Source: a virus. Taken from it: a DNA stretch of 20,662 bases. Shown in pieces: positions 1 through 7,135 of this stretch. The translations under genes were made by a program, and so were the position numbers. Location: positions 1 through 20,662 of IMG/VR virus record IMGVR_UViG_3300027782_000446; one strand, 5' to 3'. Each line of letters begins with the position of its first letter. Position 1 is the stretch's first letter. Below the pieces are notes generated by a model that saw only the letters and a list, made by a program, of their open reading frames with translations, was not told the DNA's origin and made no database searches.

Positions 1-51
1 AAAACTCTCGTCGATTACCGTAACTTGTACGCCTGGTGATGTTAGTGCCAT
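1..51 (-). CDS. gp18: Tail sheath protein gp18, N-terminal fragment (partial at window edge)
   Basis: Only the first 17 codons are in the window; they read MALTSPGVQVTVIDESF. This matches the N-terminal style of contractile tail sheath proteins of marine T4-like phages (a 'SPGVQV' segment right after the start). The sheath surrounds the tail tube and contracts on infection. A Shine-Dalgarno AGGAG lies at 62-66 (reverse strand), and a late-promoter-like CTAAATA sits at 85-91, giving a plausible leader of about 30 bases. The identification rests on a very short segment plus the neighbouring gp13/14/15 genes, so it is likely but not certain. Confidence 0.7.
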   Translation of the reverse strand, partial: MALTSPGVQVTVIDESF

Positions 52-84
52 ATCGCCTATTCTCCTGGTAATAGTTGCTCATAA

Positions 85-91
85 TATTTAG
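85..91 (-). promoter_or_regulatory. Late-promoter-like box CTAAATA upstream of gp18
   Basis: The reverse strand reads CTAAATA, 33 bases upstream of the gp18 start codon. T4 late promoters use TATAAATA, and related marine T4-like phages use shortened forms such as CTAAATA. Position, orientation and the downstream structural gene fit. A 7-base AT-rich motif can also occur by chance. Confidence 0.5.
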
Positions 92-144
92 CATACTATT
101 CCAAAAACAGCAAGTTAGCACCGAAACAAAAAGGGGCTCAAAAG

Positions 145-152
145 GGTAAATA
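145..152 (+). promoter_or_regulatory. Late-promoter-like box GGTAAATA next to the start of the zinc protein gene
   Basis: GGTAAATA ends 4 bases before the ATG at 157. If it works like a T4 late box (start about 6 bases downstream), the transcript would begin at the start codon. There is no convincing Shine-Dalgarno in the few bases between. It resembles the box before gp14 at 1921-1928. Confidence 0.35.
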
Positions 153-156
153 TCAA

Positions 157-495
157 ATGCGACCACTCTGCAAGGCCTGCGCACAGCGGCCCCGAGCCAT
201 TAATTACTACAAAGATACTCGAATCTATTATAGAACACTGTGTGAAATTTGTCTATCACACGGTGAAGGTGTGCATGTTCCTCGATGGCAACGATCAGGA
301 TATCAACCAAAGACTCAGTGTGAAAAATGCGGTTATAAGAGTCAGCATCCGCAGGTATTTAGAGTGTTTCACATAGATGAAAATCTCAACAACTGCAGGC
401 CCAACAATCTCAAAACGGTCTGTTTGAATTGTGCTGCTGTCTTAGGCAAAGAAGGCATCACTTGGAGGCAAGGCGATCTTGTGTCCGACTACTAG
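157..495 (+). CDS. HNH-like zinc-binding phage protein
   Basis: The 112-residue protein has four CxxC pairs: C5/C8, C29/C32, C55/C58 and C89/C92. The first two could form one zinc site and the last two another. Between C58 and C89 lies an H72-I-D segment followed by asparagines and 'NNLKTVC', the layout of a zinc-bound HNH (beta-beta-alpha-metal) fold in which the usual last His is replaced by a Cys pair. Similar small proteins are common in T4-like marine phages and are annotated as HNH or zinc-finger proteins. Nuclease activity is not proven; a DNA- or RNA-binding regulator is equally possible. It is divergent from gp18, and its 3' end overlaps the 3' end of the dNMP kinase gene by 54 bases. 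Confidence 0.7.
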   Translation: MRPLCKACAQRPRAINYYKDTRIYYRTLCEICLSHGEGVHVPRWQRSGYQPKTQCEKCGYKSQHPQVFRVFHIDENLNNCRPNNLKTVCLNCAAVLGKEGITWRQGDLVSDY

Positions 496-1098
496 ATTTG
501 CACTCTGTTCGTAGAGCTCATCGATAGAACCATTGTTATCAACAATGCTGTCAAAATCACTACCTAACCAGGCCCACTCCGATGCATGTATTTTACGCAT
601 CTTCATGGCATTAAGACCCACGTTGTTGCCTTGATTAGCACTGATAGCATCATCATACCAGTCGGGCAACTCTCCACGCTGTACCCAAACAATGTGGCCG
701 CCTGCATCTTTGATTGATTTGATTTCGTTGGGGAATCTACAATCTGAAATAACTATATGATCTTTGCTGGTACGTAGTTTGTTTTCTAGACTAGCAATCC
801 ATATGTCGTCATGAAACGATCTACGACAGACTTCTGTGCCCCAGTATTGCAGTACCCATCTAGGAGTCAGTGTAGGCATGTCTAAACGTTCAGCCCACCA
901 TGGATCTACTTGTTCTCGCCATTCTCGAGCCTGTGCTGTGCGCCCTTCCAACATGGTTCGATCCCATCCAAACACACTGGCCACAGCATCTTTGAGTGTT
1001 GAAGCAAAACTTTCTCTGCGAAATTCGTGAAAATTAACTAGATAATCGGCCACAGTGTCTTTGCCTGAGCCTATAAAACCACATACACCTATGATCAT
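442..1098 (-). CDS. gp1: Deoxynucleoside monophosphate kinase (T4 gp1-like)
   Basis: The 218-residue protein starts with a P-loop, GFIGSGKDT (residues 7-15), followed by a D-x-L-V segment and basic residues typical of the T4 gene 1 dNMP kinase family. T4 gp1 (241 aa) phosphorylates dTMP, dGMP and hydroxymethyl-dCMP to diphosphates, feeding phage DNA synthesis in the cytoplasm. The start at 1098 is supported by AGGGGA in the leader about 7 bases upstream. The gene has its own near-consensus sigma70 promoter (1119-1147), which fits an early or middle gene lying next to late genes. The substrate range of this homologue is inferred from the family. Confidence 0.85.
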   Translation of the reverse strand: MIIGVCGFIGSGKDTVADYLVNFHEFRRESFASTLKDAVASVFGWDRTMLEGRTAQAREWREQVDPWWAERLDMPTLTPRWVLQYWGTEVCRRSFHDDIWIASLENKLRTSKDHIVISDCRFPNEIKSIKDAGGHIVWVQRGELPDWYDDAISANQGNNVGLNAMKMRKIHASEWAWLGSDFDSIVDNNGSIDELYEQSANLVVGHKIALPPSDAFFA

Positions 1099-1118
1099 AA
1101 ATTGTCCCCTTTAGAACA

Positions 1119-1147
1119 ATTATAATATAGATTAGTTATAAGGTCAA
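1119..1147 (-). promoter_or_regulatory. Near-consensus sigma70 promoter for the dNMP kinase gene
   Basis: On the reverse strand, TTGACC (1142-1147) is followed by exactly 17 bases and TATAAT (1119-1124). The -10 box is perfect and the -35 box differs from consensus only at its last base. Transcription would start near 1112, giving a leader of roughly 14 bases containing the AGGGGA ribosome site. The -35 box overlaps the gp13 stop codon (1144-1146). Confidence 0.75.
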
Positions 1148-1902
1148 CCAGTTATCCAAGTATAGCCGCTGCCGCCGGGAACCAATTTCATCAGATCGTC
1201 TGTGAGTTTTTCCATCTCGGTTTGACCTTCTGTGATCAGTGCTGTGCCATTGAGCTGGGTACCGCCCTGCGGTCCTGCGATCTGCCCAAACTTGCTTCGA
1301 GCCTGTCCCAACATCATTTTGCAGTTGGCTAACGCATAATCCTTGATCCACTGTCCAGAATACACATCATCGATGATCACAAAGTCAGGTCGGCTGTTGT
1401 ATACTTGTAGCATTACAGATTCTTCTCCTCGAGGGCGTTGATGTATGATCAGTTTGTGACTCTGTGGATGCCATGTAAAGTTAATAAATGACCCAAACAT
1501 CTTGCCTACCAATTCCTGATATTGGCTAAACAATTCATAGGTCAGCAAGCCGCCCATGTTAGTACTGCTTAACAAATAGGTATTGGCATAGGCCAAATTA
1601 AATGGTTCAAATACTGTGCCGCCTGTGCCGTTACCAGTTCTTGATCCCACTGATCTACGGAATATTTGACGTACCTGCTGTATTTCTTTAGGTAGTATAT
1701 ATTCGTTGGTACTCTCAGTAAGGGTTAAAAACGCATAACTTTCTTCCACAGCGTTGTCGCTACGCTGACGGAAAACTGCTAGAGCACGATTAAGTGCTGT
1801 GTCGTAGTGTATAGGATCTAGTTCTACATCTACCATACCATCGCCTAGCATGGTTTTGCAGTAGTTGTAAACAGAATTTTTGGCTTGGTCTGATGTGCTC
1901 AT
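1144..1902 (-). CDS. gp13: Neck protein gp13 (head completion)
   Basis: The 252-residue protein resembles T4 gp13. It has an early 'ELDP' segment and a C-terminal part where a 'DDVYSGQWIKDYALANCKMM'-type helix is followed by 'SKFGQI', a Gly/Leu stretch with 'LNGTALI', a helix rich in Glu/Lys, and a short terminal '(W)ITG'. In T4, gp13 and gp14 form the neck that closes the packaged head and gives the tail a docking point. At 252 residues it is shorter than T4 gp13 (309), as in many marine relatives. It starts right beside a reverse-strand GATAAATA box (1908-1915) and runs divergent from gp14, whereas in T4 genes 13, 14 and 15 run the same way. Confidence 0.8.
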   Translation of the reverse strand: MSTSDQAKNSVYNYCKTMLGDGMVDVELDPIHYDTALNRALAVFRQRSDNAVEESYAFLTLTESTNEYILPKEIQQVRQIFRRSVGSRTGNGTGGTVFEPFNLAYANTYLLSSTNMGGLLTYELFSQYQELVGKMFGSFINFTWHPQSHKLIIHQRPRGEESVMLQVYNSRPDFVIIDDVYSGQWIKDYALANCKMMLGQARSKFGQIAGPQGGTQLNGTALITEGQTEMEKLTDDLMKLVPGGSGYTWITG

Positions 1903-1907
1903 ACGAG

Positions 1908-1915
1908 TATTTATC
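1908..1915 (-). promoter_or_regulatory. Late-promoter-like box GATAAATA for gp13
   Basis: The reverse strand reads GATAAATA, ending 5 bases before the gp13 ATG. It matches the T4 late consensus TATAAATA at 7 of 8 positions. With T4 spacing the transcript would start at or next to the start codon. Confidence 0.5.
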
Positions 1916-1920
1916 GTAGC

Positions 1921-1928
1921 GGTAAATA
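1921..1928 (+). promoter_or_regulatory. Late-promoter-like box GGTAAATA for gp14
   Basis: GGTAAATA ends one base before the ATG at 1930 and 7 bases before the second ATG at 1936. It lies back to back with the gp13 box, with only 5 bases between them, forming an imperfect inverted repeat centred near 1918. Confidence 0.45.
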
Positions 1929-1929
1929 T

Positions 1930-3327
1930 ATGACTATGCCAAGACTCAGTTTATACCGGCCCGAAAAGGGCAACGATTTCCGCTTTATAGATAAATCCGC
2001 CTGGGAAATGTTCCAAGTTGGCGGAACAGATGTGCTGGTACACAGATACATAGGGCCGGGATCAGCTATACAGGGTGATACTCCCAGCACTCCTAGCTAC
2101 ACTGGCGATAATGTGGCAAACATACAGGATCTCCTATTTTTAGAAAATAGAGATCGCAAGTATGATCCCGATGTTTATGTCATGCGAGGTGTCTACAACA
2201 TCAGCGACATAGATTTTAACCTCAGCCAGTTTGGCTTGTTCTTGCAGAATGACACAATCTTTATCACCTTCCACATCACAGACACTGTGGAAAAACTAGG
2301 TCGTAAGATCATCGCAGGCGATGTGATAGAATTACCACATCTCAAAGACGAATACGCTTTGAATGATTTGACATTTGCTCTGAAACGTTTTTTTGTAATT
2401 GAAGAAGTTAGTAGAGCAGCCGAAGGATTTTCAGCCACATGGTACCCGCATCTATATCGCGCCAAGTGCAAGCCATTGGTAGACAGTCAAGAATTCAAAC
2501 AGCTCCTAGATGATATTGCAGACAGAGAATTCTACAAAGGCACTTATAACCCAACCGTAACATACTATCCCAATGATGTAGTACTTGCTGCCAATGGTAA
2601 AAAATATCAAGTCATACAGGAGGTCACTGGTGTGGCTCCTCCTAATAACACCTACTATGCACTTGCAGACACCTTACGAGATGTGATCAGTACCTACGAA
2701 AAAGAAATGCAGATCACTGCCGCGGTGTTAGATCAGGCAGAAGCAGATGCTCCCCGCAGCGGCTATGACACCAGCAAGTATTACACTCTGCAGCGAACTG
2801 ACGACGGTACCGCAGAATTAGCCAGTGTAGATGCAGAGTCAGTGACTGTAGATGCACAAACACAAGCCACTGACGAAGCAGGTAACTTATTGTATGACGC
2901 AGACGGTAATGCTGTTTATGTTGGTCAGACTGCCAGCTCAGTGATACTACCATCAGACGGAGATGGATATGAGGGATATCTAACCAAAGACGGTGTACCG
3001 CCTAACGGTGCTCCATTTACCGCAGGCATTTCGTTTCCGAACAATCCTGTGAACGGACAGTTTGCACTGCGTACAGATTATCTACCTAATAGATTGTTTA
3101 GATTTGACGGTGCAAGATGGCGCAAGTTTGAAGACAATGTACGCATGACCATGAGCAACCTAGGCGCTAGTGATGTCACTGCTGGCGAACCTTTTGTAGG
3201 CAAGGATGTGCGTCAGACACAAAAATCTACATTTATTAATAATCCCACTGTAAACACCATTGACGGTAACACAGTTAAAGAAAAACAGAGTCTCAGCAAG
3301 GCTCTTAGACCAGAGGCAGACCTATAA
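1930..3327 (+). CDS. gp14: Neck protein gp14, enlarged form
   Basis: The N-terminal 200 residues match the T4-like gp14 neck family: 'RLSLYRPEKGNDF', then 'GGTDVLVHRYIG', then 'GDVIELPHL' and 'FFVIEEV', a pattern also seen in T4 gp14. The protein joins gp13 at the neck. At 465 residues it is much longer than T4 gp14 (256 aa). Two added parts are visible: a module at about residues 200-245 ('YNPTVTYYPNDVV..NGKKYQV' type) that resembles carbohydrate-binding/chitin-binding beta domains, and an Asp/Ala-rich stretch followed by a C-terminal segment with 'RLFRFDGARWRK'. The start could be the ATG at 1930 or 1936; neither has a clear Shine-Dalgarno. The stop overlaps the gp15 start by one base, suggesting coupled translation. 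Confidence 0.75.
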   Translation: MTMPRLSLYRPEKGNDFRFIDKSAWEMFQVGGTDVLVHRYIGPGSAIQGDTPSTPSYTGDNVANIQDLLFLENRDRKYDPDVYVMRGVYNISDIDFNLSQFGLFLQNDTIFITFHITDTVEKLGRKIIAGDVIELPHLKDEYALNDLTFALKRFFVIEEVSRAAEGFSATWYPHLYRAKCKPLVDSQEFKQLLDDIADREFYKGTYNPTVTYYPNDVVLAANGKKYQVIQEVTGVAPPNNTYYALADTLRDVISTYEKEMQITAAVLDQAEADAPRSGYDTSKYYTLQRTDDGTAELASVDAESVTVDAQTQATDEAGNLLYDADGNAVYVGQTASSVILPSDGDGYEGYLTKDGVPPNGAPFTAGISFPNNPVNGQFALRTDYLPNRLFRFDGARWRKFEDNVRMTMSNLGASDVTAGEPFVGKDVRQTQKSTFINNPTVNTIDGNTVKEKQSLSKALRPEADL

Positions 3328-4904
3328 TGGATTTTCACTACGACGGACAGATAAGACGCTATGTCACACAGTTCATGCGTGTGTTTATTGGATTCAAATA
3401 TCAAGCAGGTGACGGCGATCAACGACAGATTCCTGTGATGTACGGAGATCTAACTAGACAAGTAGCCAGCATTATCAAAGATAACTCAGAAAATAAAATG
3501 CCTACCGTGCCTAGGATAGCCTGTTATATCACAGGTCTTGAAATGGATACCAGCAGGCTCAGTGATCCTACATTTGTTTCAAAGATACATATTCGAGAAC
3601 GTAGATTCACAGACGCCAGTGGTACAAGAGAATACACCGGAGCACAGGGCGGAAGTTATACTGTAGAACGATTGATGCCTACTCCATTTAAATTGACCAT
3701 GAAAGCAGATTTGTGGACTTCTAACACCGATCAAAAATTACAGTTGCTTGAACAAATTTTAGTATTGTTTAATCCTAGTCTAGAACTGCAGACCACAGAC
3801 AACTACATAGACTGGACCAGTCTCAGTGCCATGTACTTGACCAGTACAAATTTTTCAAGCAGAACCATTCCGCAGGGAGCAGACAGCGACATAGATATCT
3901 GCAGTTTGGAATTTGAAATGCCTGTGTTTATATCTCCTCCGGCCAAGGTTAAAAAGTTAGGCATAGTTCAAAGCATTGTGGCCAATGTATTCACCGAGGA
4001 AGGCAACGTGCTAAATCTTGAAGATTTGATTTATAATATGAAGTCTAGTAATTTTGATCTGATTACTAAACCATATGGTAGATACAGAGTTCTATTGTTT
4101 AAGTCAAACACCGGCAACATAAGTGATAATCAGTATGATCTAACATTGGTCAATCCCGCCGACGCTGTGAGGTCACTAGGGCTTATCGAAAAAGAAACCA
4201 AAAATGGCGAAGTTGTAGATTGGACCAGAATATTAGAAGTACAGGGTGGATATGTGCCGGGCAGCGAAGTTTGGTTTAAAAAAGCCAGCGGCTATGAAAT
4301 AGTAGGCACATTTGTAACCAACCCGTTAGACCCTAGCATACTAACAGTGACGCTGGATGCAGATACATATCCAGCCAATACTGATATTGCTAGCACCATA
4401 CCGGGAATAGGTGCTAGAGGCACAGTAGATGCCATTATCGATCCCTACAAGTATAATCCGTTAGAAGTATATGGTTCGCATGCAGCTATTCCTTTGGGTT
4501 TGAGATTTTTAATGTTAGACGATGTCAACAACAGTGAAAACCGTGGAGGTTACATCAACTTGCCTTCTAATCCTGCAGACAGTACCAGTATTCCTTATCG
4601 AGGCCCGCAGGCCTGGAGAGAGCCTAGTAACAACGATTCATCTTGGGAAAATCAAGACGGTACAGATCCTGTTATCAAAGCCAATTCTATTATAGAATGG
4701 ACTGGATATAAATGGATCACAATATGGAATCCGGATCAAAATACCTTAGAGGCTGCAGATATACTGGGTGAAGAATTTGCGCCAACCCATATTCAAAATA
4801 TACGCACGGGTATCAAATACAAGTGGGATGGTGCTCAATGGATCAAGGCCTTTGAAGGTGAGTACCTGCCAGGAGAGTGGAACTTCAAGCTCGCCGGAGG
4901 ATAA
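3327..4904 (+). CDS. gp15: Proximal tail sheath stabilisation protein gp15, enlarged form
   Basis: The N-terminal half matches gp15: 'FHYDGQIRRYVTQFMRVF', 'IPVMYGD.TRQVASIIKDNSENK' and a middle part on multi-strand tail completion. T4 gp15 (272 aa) caps the tail tube and sheath and joins the tail to the neck. Here the protein is 525 residues. The extra C-terminal half contains short beta segments such as 'IIEWTGYKWITIW' and 'IKYKWDGAQWIKAFEG', the same (F/W)DGxxW type of motif found at the end of the gp14 protein. An AGAGG about 12 bases before the ATG serves as ribosome site. It follows gp14 with a one-base overlap. Confidence 0.78.
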   Translation: MDFHYDGQIRRYVTQFMRVFIGFKYQAGDGDQRQIPVMYGDLTRQVASIIKDNSENKMPTVPRIACYITGLEMDTSRLSDPTFVSKIHIRERRFTDASGTREYTGAQGGSYTVERLMPTPFKLTMKADLWTSNTDQKLQLLEQILVLFNPSLELQTTDNYIDWTSLSAMYLTSTNFSSRTIPQGADSDIDICSLEFEMPVFISPPAKVKKLGIVQSIVANVFTEEGNVLNLEDLIYNMKSSNFDLITKPYGRYRVLLFKSNTGNISDNQYDLTLVNPADAVRSLGLIEKETKNGEVVDWTRILEVQGGYVPGSEVWFKKASGYEIVGTFVTNPLDPSILTVTLDADTYPANTDIASTIPGIGARGTVDAIIDPYKYNPLEVYGSHAAIPLGLRFLMLDDVNNSENRGGYINLPSNPADSTSIPYRGPQAWREPSNNDSSWENQDGTDPVIKANSIIEWTGYKWITIWNPDQNTLEAADILGEEFAPTHIQNIRTGIKYKWDGAQWIKAFEGEYLPGEWNFKLAGG

Positions 4905-4912
4905 GTACTGGC

Positions 4913-5302
4913 ATGCAACAGCGTGCCGGACTACTATTCTTAGCTAAAACCACAGGTAGAATCTTACTGATTCTAGATGACGATCGATGGACTGTGCCTA
5001 CCTTTGCAAGAAAATCCTCATTGTTAGAAGATGCAGATTCATTGCTGAGTCAATATGCTGCGGGTAGAATAGTACCTATAGAACTATATCTTTCAGAAGA
5101 CCGAGGGTTTGAATACGGCACATATGTATGCGTGGTTGATCAAGAGTTTTTAACTCAGAGTGCTCCGACTATTGCTTGGTCTGATCTAGATCATCTGCCA
5201 AAACAACTGCACTCTGGACTACGAACCACATTAAATAATCAAGTAATACGTGTAAAAATAGAAACTGTTATGGAGTTAATAAAAAATGCTACAACGAACT
5301 GA
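4913..5302 (+). CDS. Nudix-fold-like protein lacking the Nudix box
   Basis: Of the in-frame starts, ATG 4913 is preferred: GGAGG lies about 12 bases upstream, and 4877 would overlap gp15 by 28 bases. The 129-residue product begins 'MQQRAGLLFLAKTTGRILLIL', then 'DDRWTVPTFARK', 'FEYGTYVCVVDQEF' and 'LPKQLHSGLR'. This order matches the beta-strand frame of Nudix hydrolases, including the W-x-x-P turn and the late 'LH.G' region. The catalytic Nudix box (GX5EX7REUXEEXGU) is absent: the expected place holds a short Ser/Leu-rich helix without the Glu ladder. A non-catalytic binding or structural role is inferred. Similar proteins near the neck genes would support this. Fold assignment is by eye only. 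Confidence 0.5.
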   Translation: MQQRAGLLFLAKTTGRILLILDDDRWTVPTFARKSSLLEDADSLLSQYAAGRIVPIELYLSEDRGFEYGTYVCVVDQEFLTQSAPTIAWSDLDHLPKQLHSGLRTTLNNQVIRVKIETVMELIKNATTN

Positions 5303-5537
5303 GAGATTTCAATCTGATGTTGATCGATATCGTAAATCTATCGAGGGTATGTCCAACGAACAGTCTAAACTAGAAGCCAATAAACTGTTGAATAATCTAA
5401 TCTACGAAGTTAAAAACATGGATAACATGTATGTAGATATGGTCTATGCCAATCAATTGCCTACACAAGGTACTGAAATGCGTAATAAAATTGCATCTAT
5501 TAGAAAACAGTTAGATAATAAAATTAAGAGCAGATAA
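5286..5537 (+). CDS. Small helical phage protein of unknown function
   Basis: The 83-residue product is almost entirely charged and predicted helical, with a probable coiled coil from residue 4 to about 45 and another near the C-terminus ('KIASIRKQLDNKI'). No cysteine pair, signal peptide or membrane segment is seen. It overlaps the previous gene by 17 bases, has GGAG before the ATG, and ends one base before the FmdB-type gene, so it belongs to the gp14-gp15 transcription unit. The function is not recognised. Confidence 0.6.
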   Translation: MLQRTERFQSDVDRYRKSIEGMSNEQSKLEANKLLNNLIYEVKNMDNMYVDMVYANQLPTQGTEMRNKIASIRKQLDNKIKSR

Positions 5538-5538
5538 C

Positions 5539-5880
5539 ATGCCGATAAGAGAATATGGCTGTGCTGAATGCAAAAATAACTGGGAAGAAATTCGGCGAGA
5601 TCAATCAGATCCTAGCAACTGTCCTAATTGTAATAGTACGTCTGTTAATCGAATGTTATCAGCAGCAGCACTACATTTTAAAGGAGCTAATTGGACCAAG
5701 CCGGAAAGCAAACCTGAATTTAATGTGTCAGTAAACCCGTTAGGGAAAACACACGATGAGAAATTTAAAGTAGTTGAAAAAACGCCAACGAATACCAAAG
5801 AAGCTCAAGAATTTCACAGAGAAGCTACAAAAATAAACGGTCCGTTGGCTGCTGAAAAATCACCGCCTTCTACAAAGTAA
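5539..5880 (+). CDS. FmdB-type zinc ribbon protein
   Basis: The N-terminus 'MPIREYGCAECKNNWEEI' with C8/C11, a second pair C28/C31 and then 'RMLSAAALHFKGANW' is the classic FmdB/CxxC-CxxC zinc ribbon family pattern (about 50 residues). In bacteria this family is linked to regulation of formamidase/amidase genes and is otherwise poorly defined. The remaining 60 residues are Lys/Pro/Thr-rich and look disordered. It is the last gene of the gp14-gp15 unit, its stop overlaps the stop region of the converging 2OG gene by 11 bases, and a hairpin follows at 5899-5925. In phages, transcript or DNA binding is a guess. Confidence 0.75.
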   Translation: MPIREYGCAECKNNWEEIRRDQSDPSNCPNCNSTSVNRMLSAAALHFKGANWTKPESKPEFNVSVNPLGKTHDEKFKVVEKTPTNTKEAQEFHREATKINGPLAAEKSPPSTK

Positions 5881-6493
5881 CTCGATTGTCTACCCCGCTT
5901 CTTCCTAAAACTCCTTTAGGAAGAATATCAAAAGACATACTCCAACGAGAATCTGATCTAATAGTATGCACACCGTGCCAAAGATATGAGGGAAATAATA
6001 TCATTCTTCCCTTTTGAGATTTAAAGGAAAATGTATTTGAAAGATATCGATTGCTTGCTCCTGGCATTTTGTTAGGAACAAACATAGATGCAGCCGGACG
6101 AGGGTCATAGAGCATTAATTCGCCGTCATGTCCTGAATATTGTGTAGGATAATACACTCCACTCATCCAACTATTAGGATGATTATGCATCGGGTGAGTT
6201 GCACCGGAAGACAGTCTAGTTGCCCACATGCCTGAAATATCTAAATCTTCTACTTGCCATCCAAGTCCATTTATCTGTGATTGAACAGTGATTTTAATCC
6301 AATCTATAAATTTTTTTATTTCGGGTATTGTGTGCAGTGTTGAGTCTGTTTGGTGATGTTCGGGCAATTGTGCTGGTAATAGTTTTGACTGTATTGCAGT
6401 CATTAAGGGTTGTTCCCAAGCATCCGCTAATTGTTCCGGAGCGTCAATGCACCAAACCACTGTTGGGAAAAGTTCTAATCGTTCTATGTTCAT
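5870..6493 (-). CDS. 2OG-Fe(II) oxygenase-like protein A (PF13759 type)
   Basis: The preferred start is the ATG at 6493 ('MNIERLELFPTVVW'), the usual opening of this family and one base after the stop of the upstream gene; a longer reading from 6562 would overlap that gene. The 207-residue product has H103-x-H105 in 'HPMHNHPNSWMSGVYY' and a second site H173 in 'SYLWHGV', with R183 ten residues later. These are the iron-binding residues and the 2-oxoglutarate-binding arginine expected in this family. Such proteins hydroxylate or otherwise oxidise a substrate using O2 and 2-oxoglutarate; the phage members have no known substrate. It ends the five-gene group that contains Hal1. Its C-terminus converges on the FmdB-type gene. 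Confidence 0.8.
   Translation of the reverse strand: MNIERLELFPTVVWCIDAPEQLADAWEQPLMTAIQSKLLPAQLPEHHQTDSTLHTIPEIKKFIDWIKITVQSQINGLGWQVEDLDISGMWATRLSSGATHPMHNHPNSWMSGVYYPTQYSGHDGELMLYDPRPAASMFVPNKMPGASNRYLSNTFSFKSQKGRMILFPSYLWHGVHTIRSDSRWSMSFDILPKGVLGRSGVDNRVTL
5899..5925 (+). terminator. Hairpin downstream of the FmdB-type gene
   Basis: TTCTTCCTAAA (5899-5909) and TTTAGGAAGAA (5915-5925) form a perfect 11-bp stem with a 5-base loop, 19 bases after the + strand stop codon. No T tract follows, so it may mark or protect the 3' end rather than terminate well. On the other strand it lies inside the coding end of 2OG protein A. Confidence 0.4.
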
Positions 6494-6494
6494 A

Positions 6495-7118
6495 TTATTT
6501 AAGCTGTGTATTAAATGCAATAATGGTTCTTTTTTTATCCGATCTGTAAGGCATACCTTCATGTCGAATATAAGAAGGAAATATAATCAATAATCCGTCA
6601 CCTGGCTCATAGGCAATATTTGATTCAGCATCAACAAATAATGTACCAGCATCACTATAATGATTATACGGCAATGGACTATAAAAACGAGTGTGGCCGT
6701 GTTTGTGAGTATCACTCACATCAAGATAGTATATACCACTCCATGAAGAATTTGGGTGGCCGTGATAATGATTATAATACTCAGACGAACTCCAGGCCCA
6801 CATGTCAGTTATAGACACTGTTGGGGTATTTGTTAAATTTTTCCAAAATTTTTCGTTTACTTGGTGTGCGGCCGTGTAAACACACTTTTCAAACCATTTA
6901 GATAATCTAGATAATTTAGGATTATTTTTAAGGTCTTCACTCATTCCGGAGTATGGATCAGCATTCTTTCTTTCAGAATCTGGTATCATTACTGAAACTT
7001 CTTTATTATTTTTTTTACACCAATTTTCACATTCTGCTAGGATTTCTTGATGATCTTCCCATATCATATGAAAATGAAATATTGGTGTTGACCAATAATT
7101 AAATTGATTTATGGACAT
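6495..7118 (-). CDS. 2OG-Fe(II) oxygenase-like protein B (PF13759 type)
   Basis: The 207-residue protein opens with 'FNYWSTPIFHF' and carries H119-x-H121 in 'NHYHGHPNSSWSGIYYL', a late H186 in 'SYIRHEGMPYRSD' and R197. This is the same layout as protein A, but the rest of the sequence differs greatly, so the two are distant paralogues, not a recent duplication. It is expected to use Fe(II), O2 and 2-oxoglutarate in the cytoplasm. A Shine-Dalgarno AGGAA lies 9 bases before the start. It follows Hal1 by 17 bases and precedes protein A by one base, so all three are likely made from one message. Confidence 0.8.
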   Translation of the reverse strand: MSINQFNYWSTPIFHFHMIWEDHQEILAECENWCKKNNKEVSVMIPDSERKNADPYSGMSEDLKNNPKLSRLSKWFEKCVYTAAHQVNEKFWKNLTNTPTVSITDMWAWSSSEYYNHYHGHPNSSWSGIYYLDVSDTHKHGHTRFYSPLPYNHYSDAGTLFVDAESNIAYEPGDGLLIIFPSYIRHEGMPYRSDKKRTIIAFNTQLK

Positions 7119-7135
7119 TACAAAGTATTCCTATA

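Noticed and set aside
531-547. Small inverted repeat CATTGTT-ATC-AACAATG
   Set aside because: Only 7 bp, AT-rich and inside the dNMP kinase coding region with no T run; likely chance.
1136-1351. Short reverse-strand open frame with many Arg and Gly residues
   Set aside because: It is a shadow frame inside gp13, with no ribosome site of its own and skewed composition.
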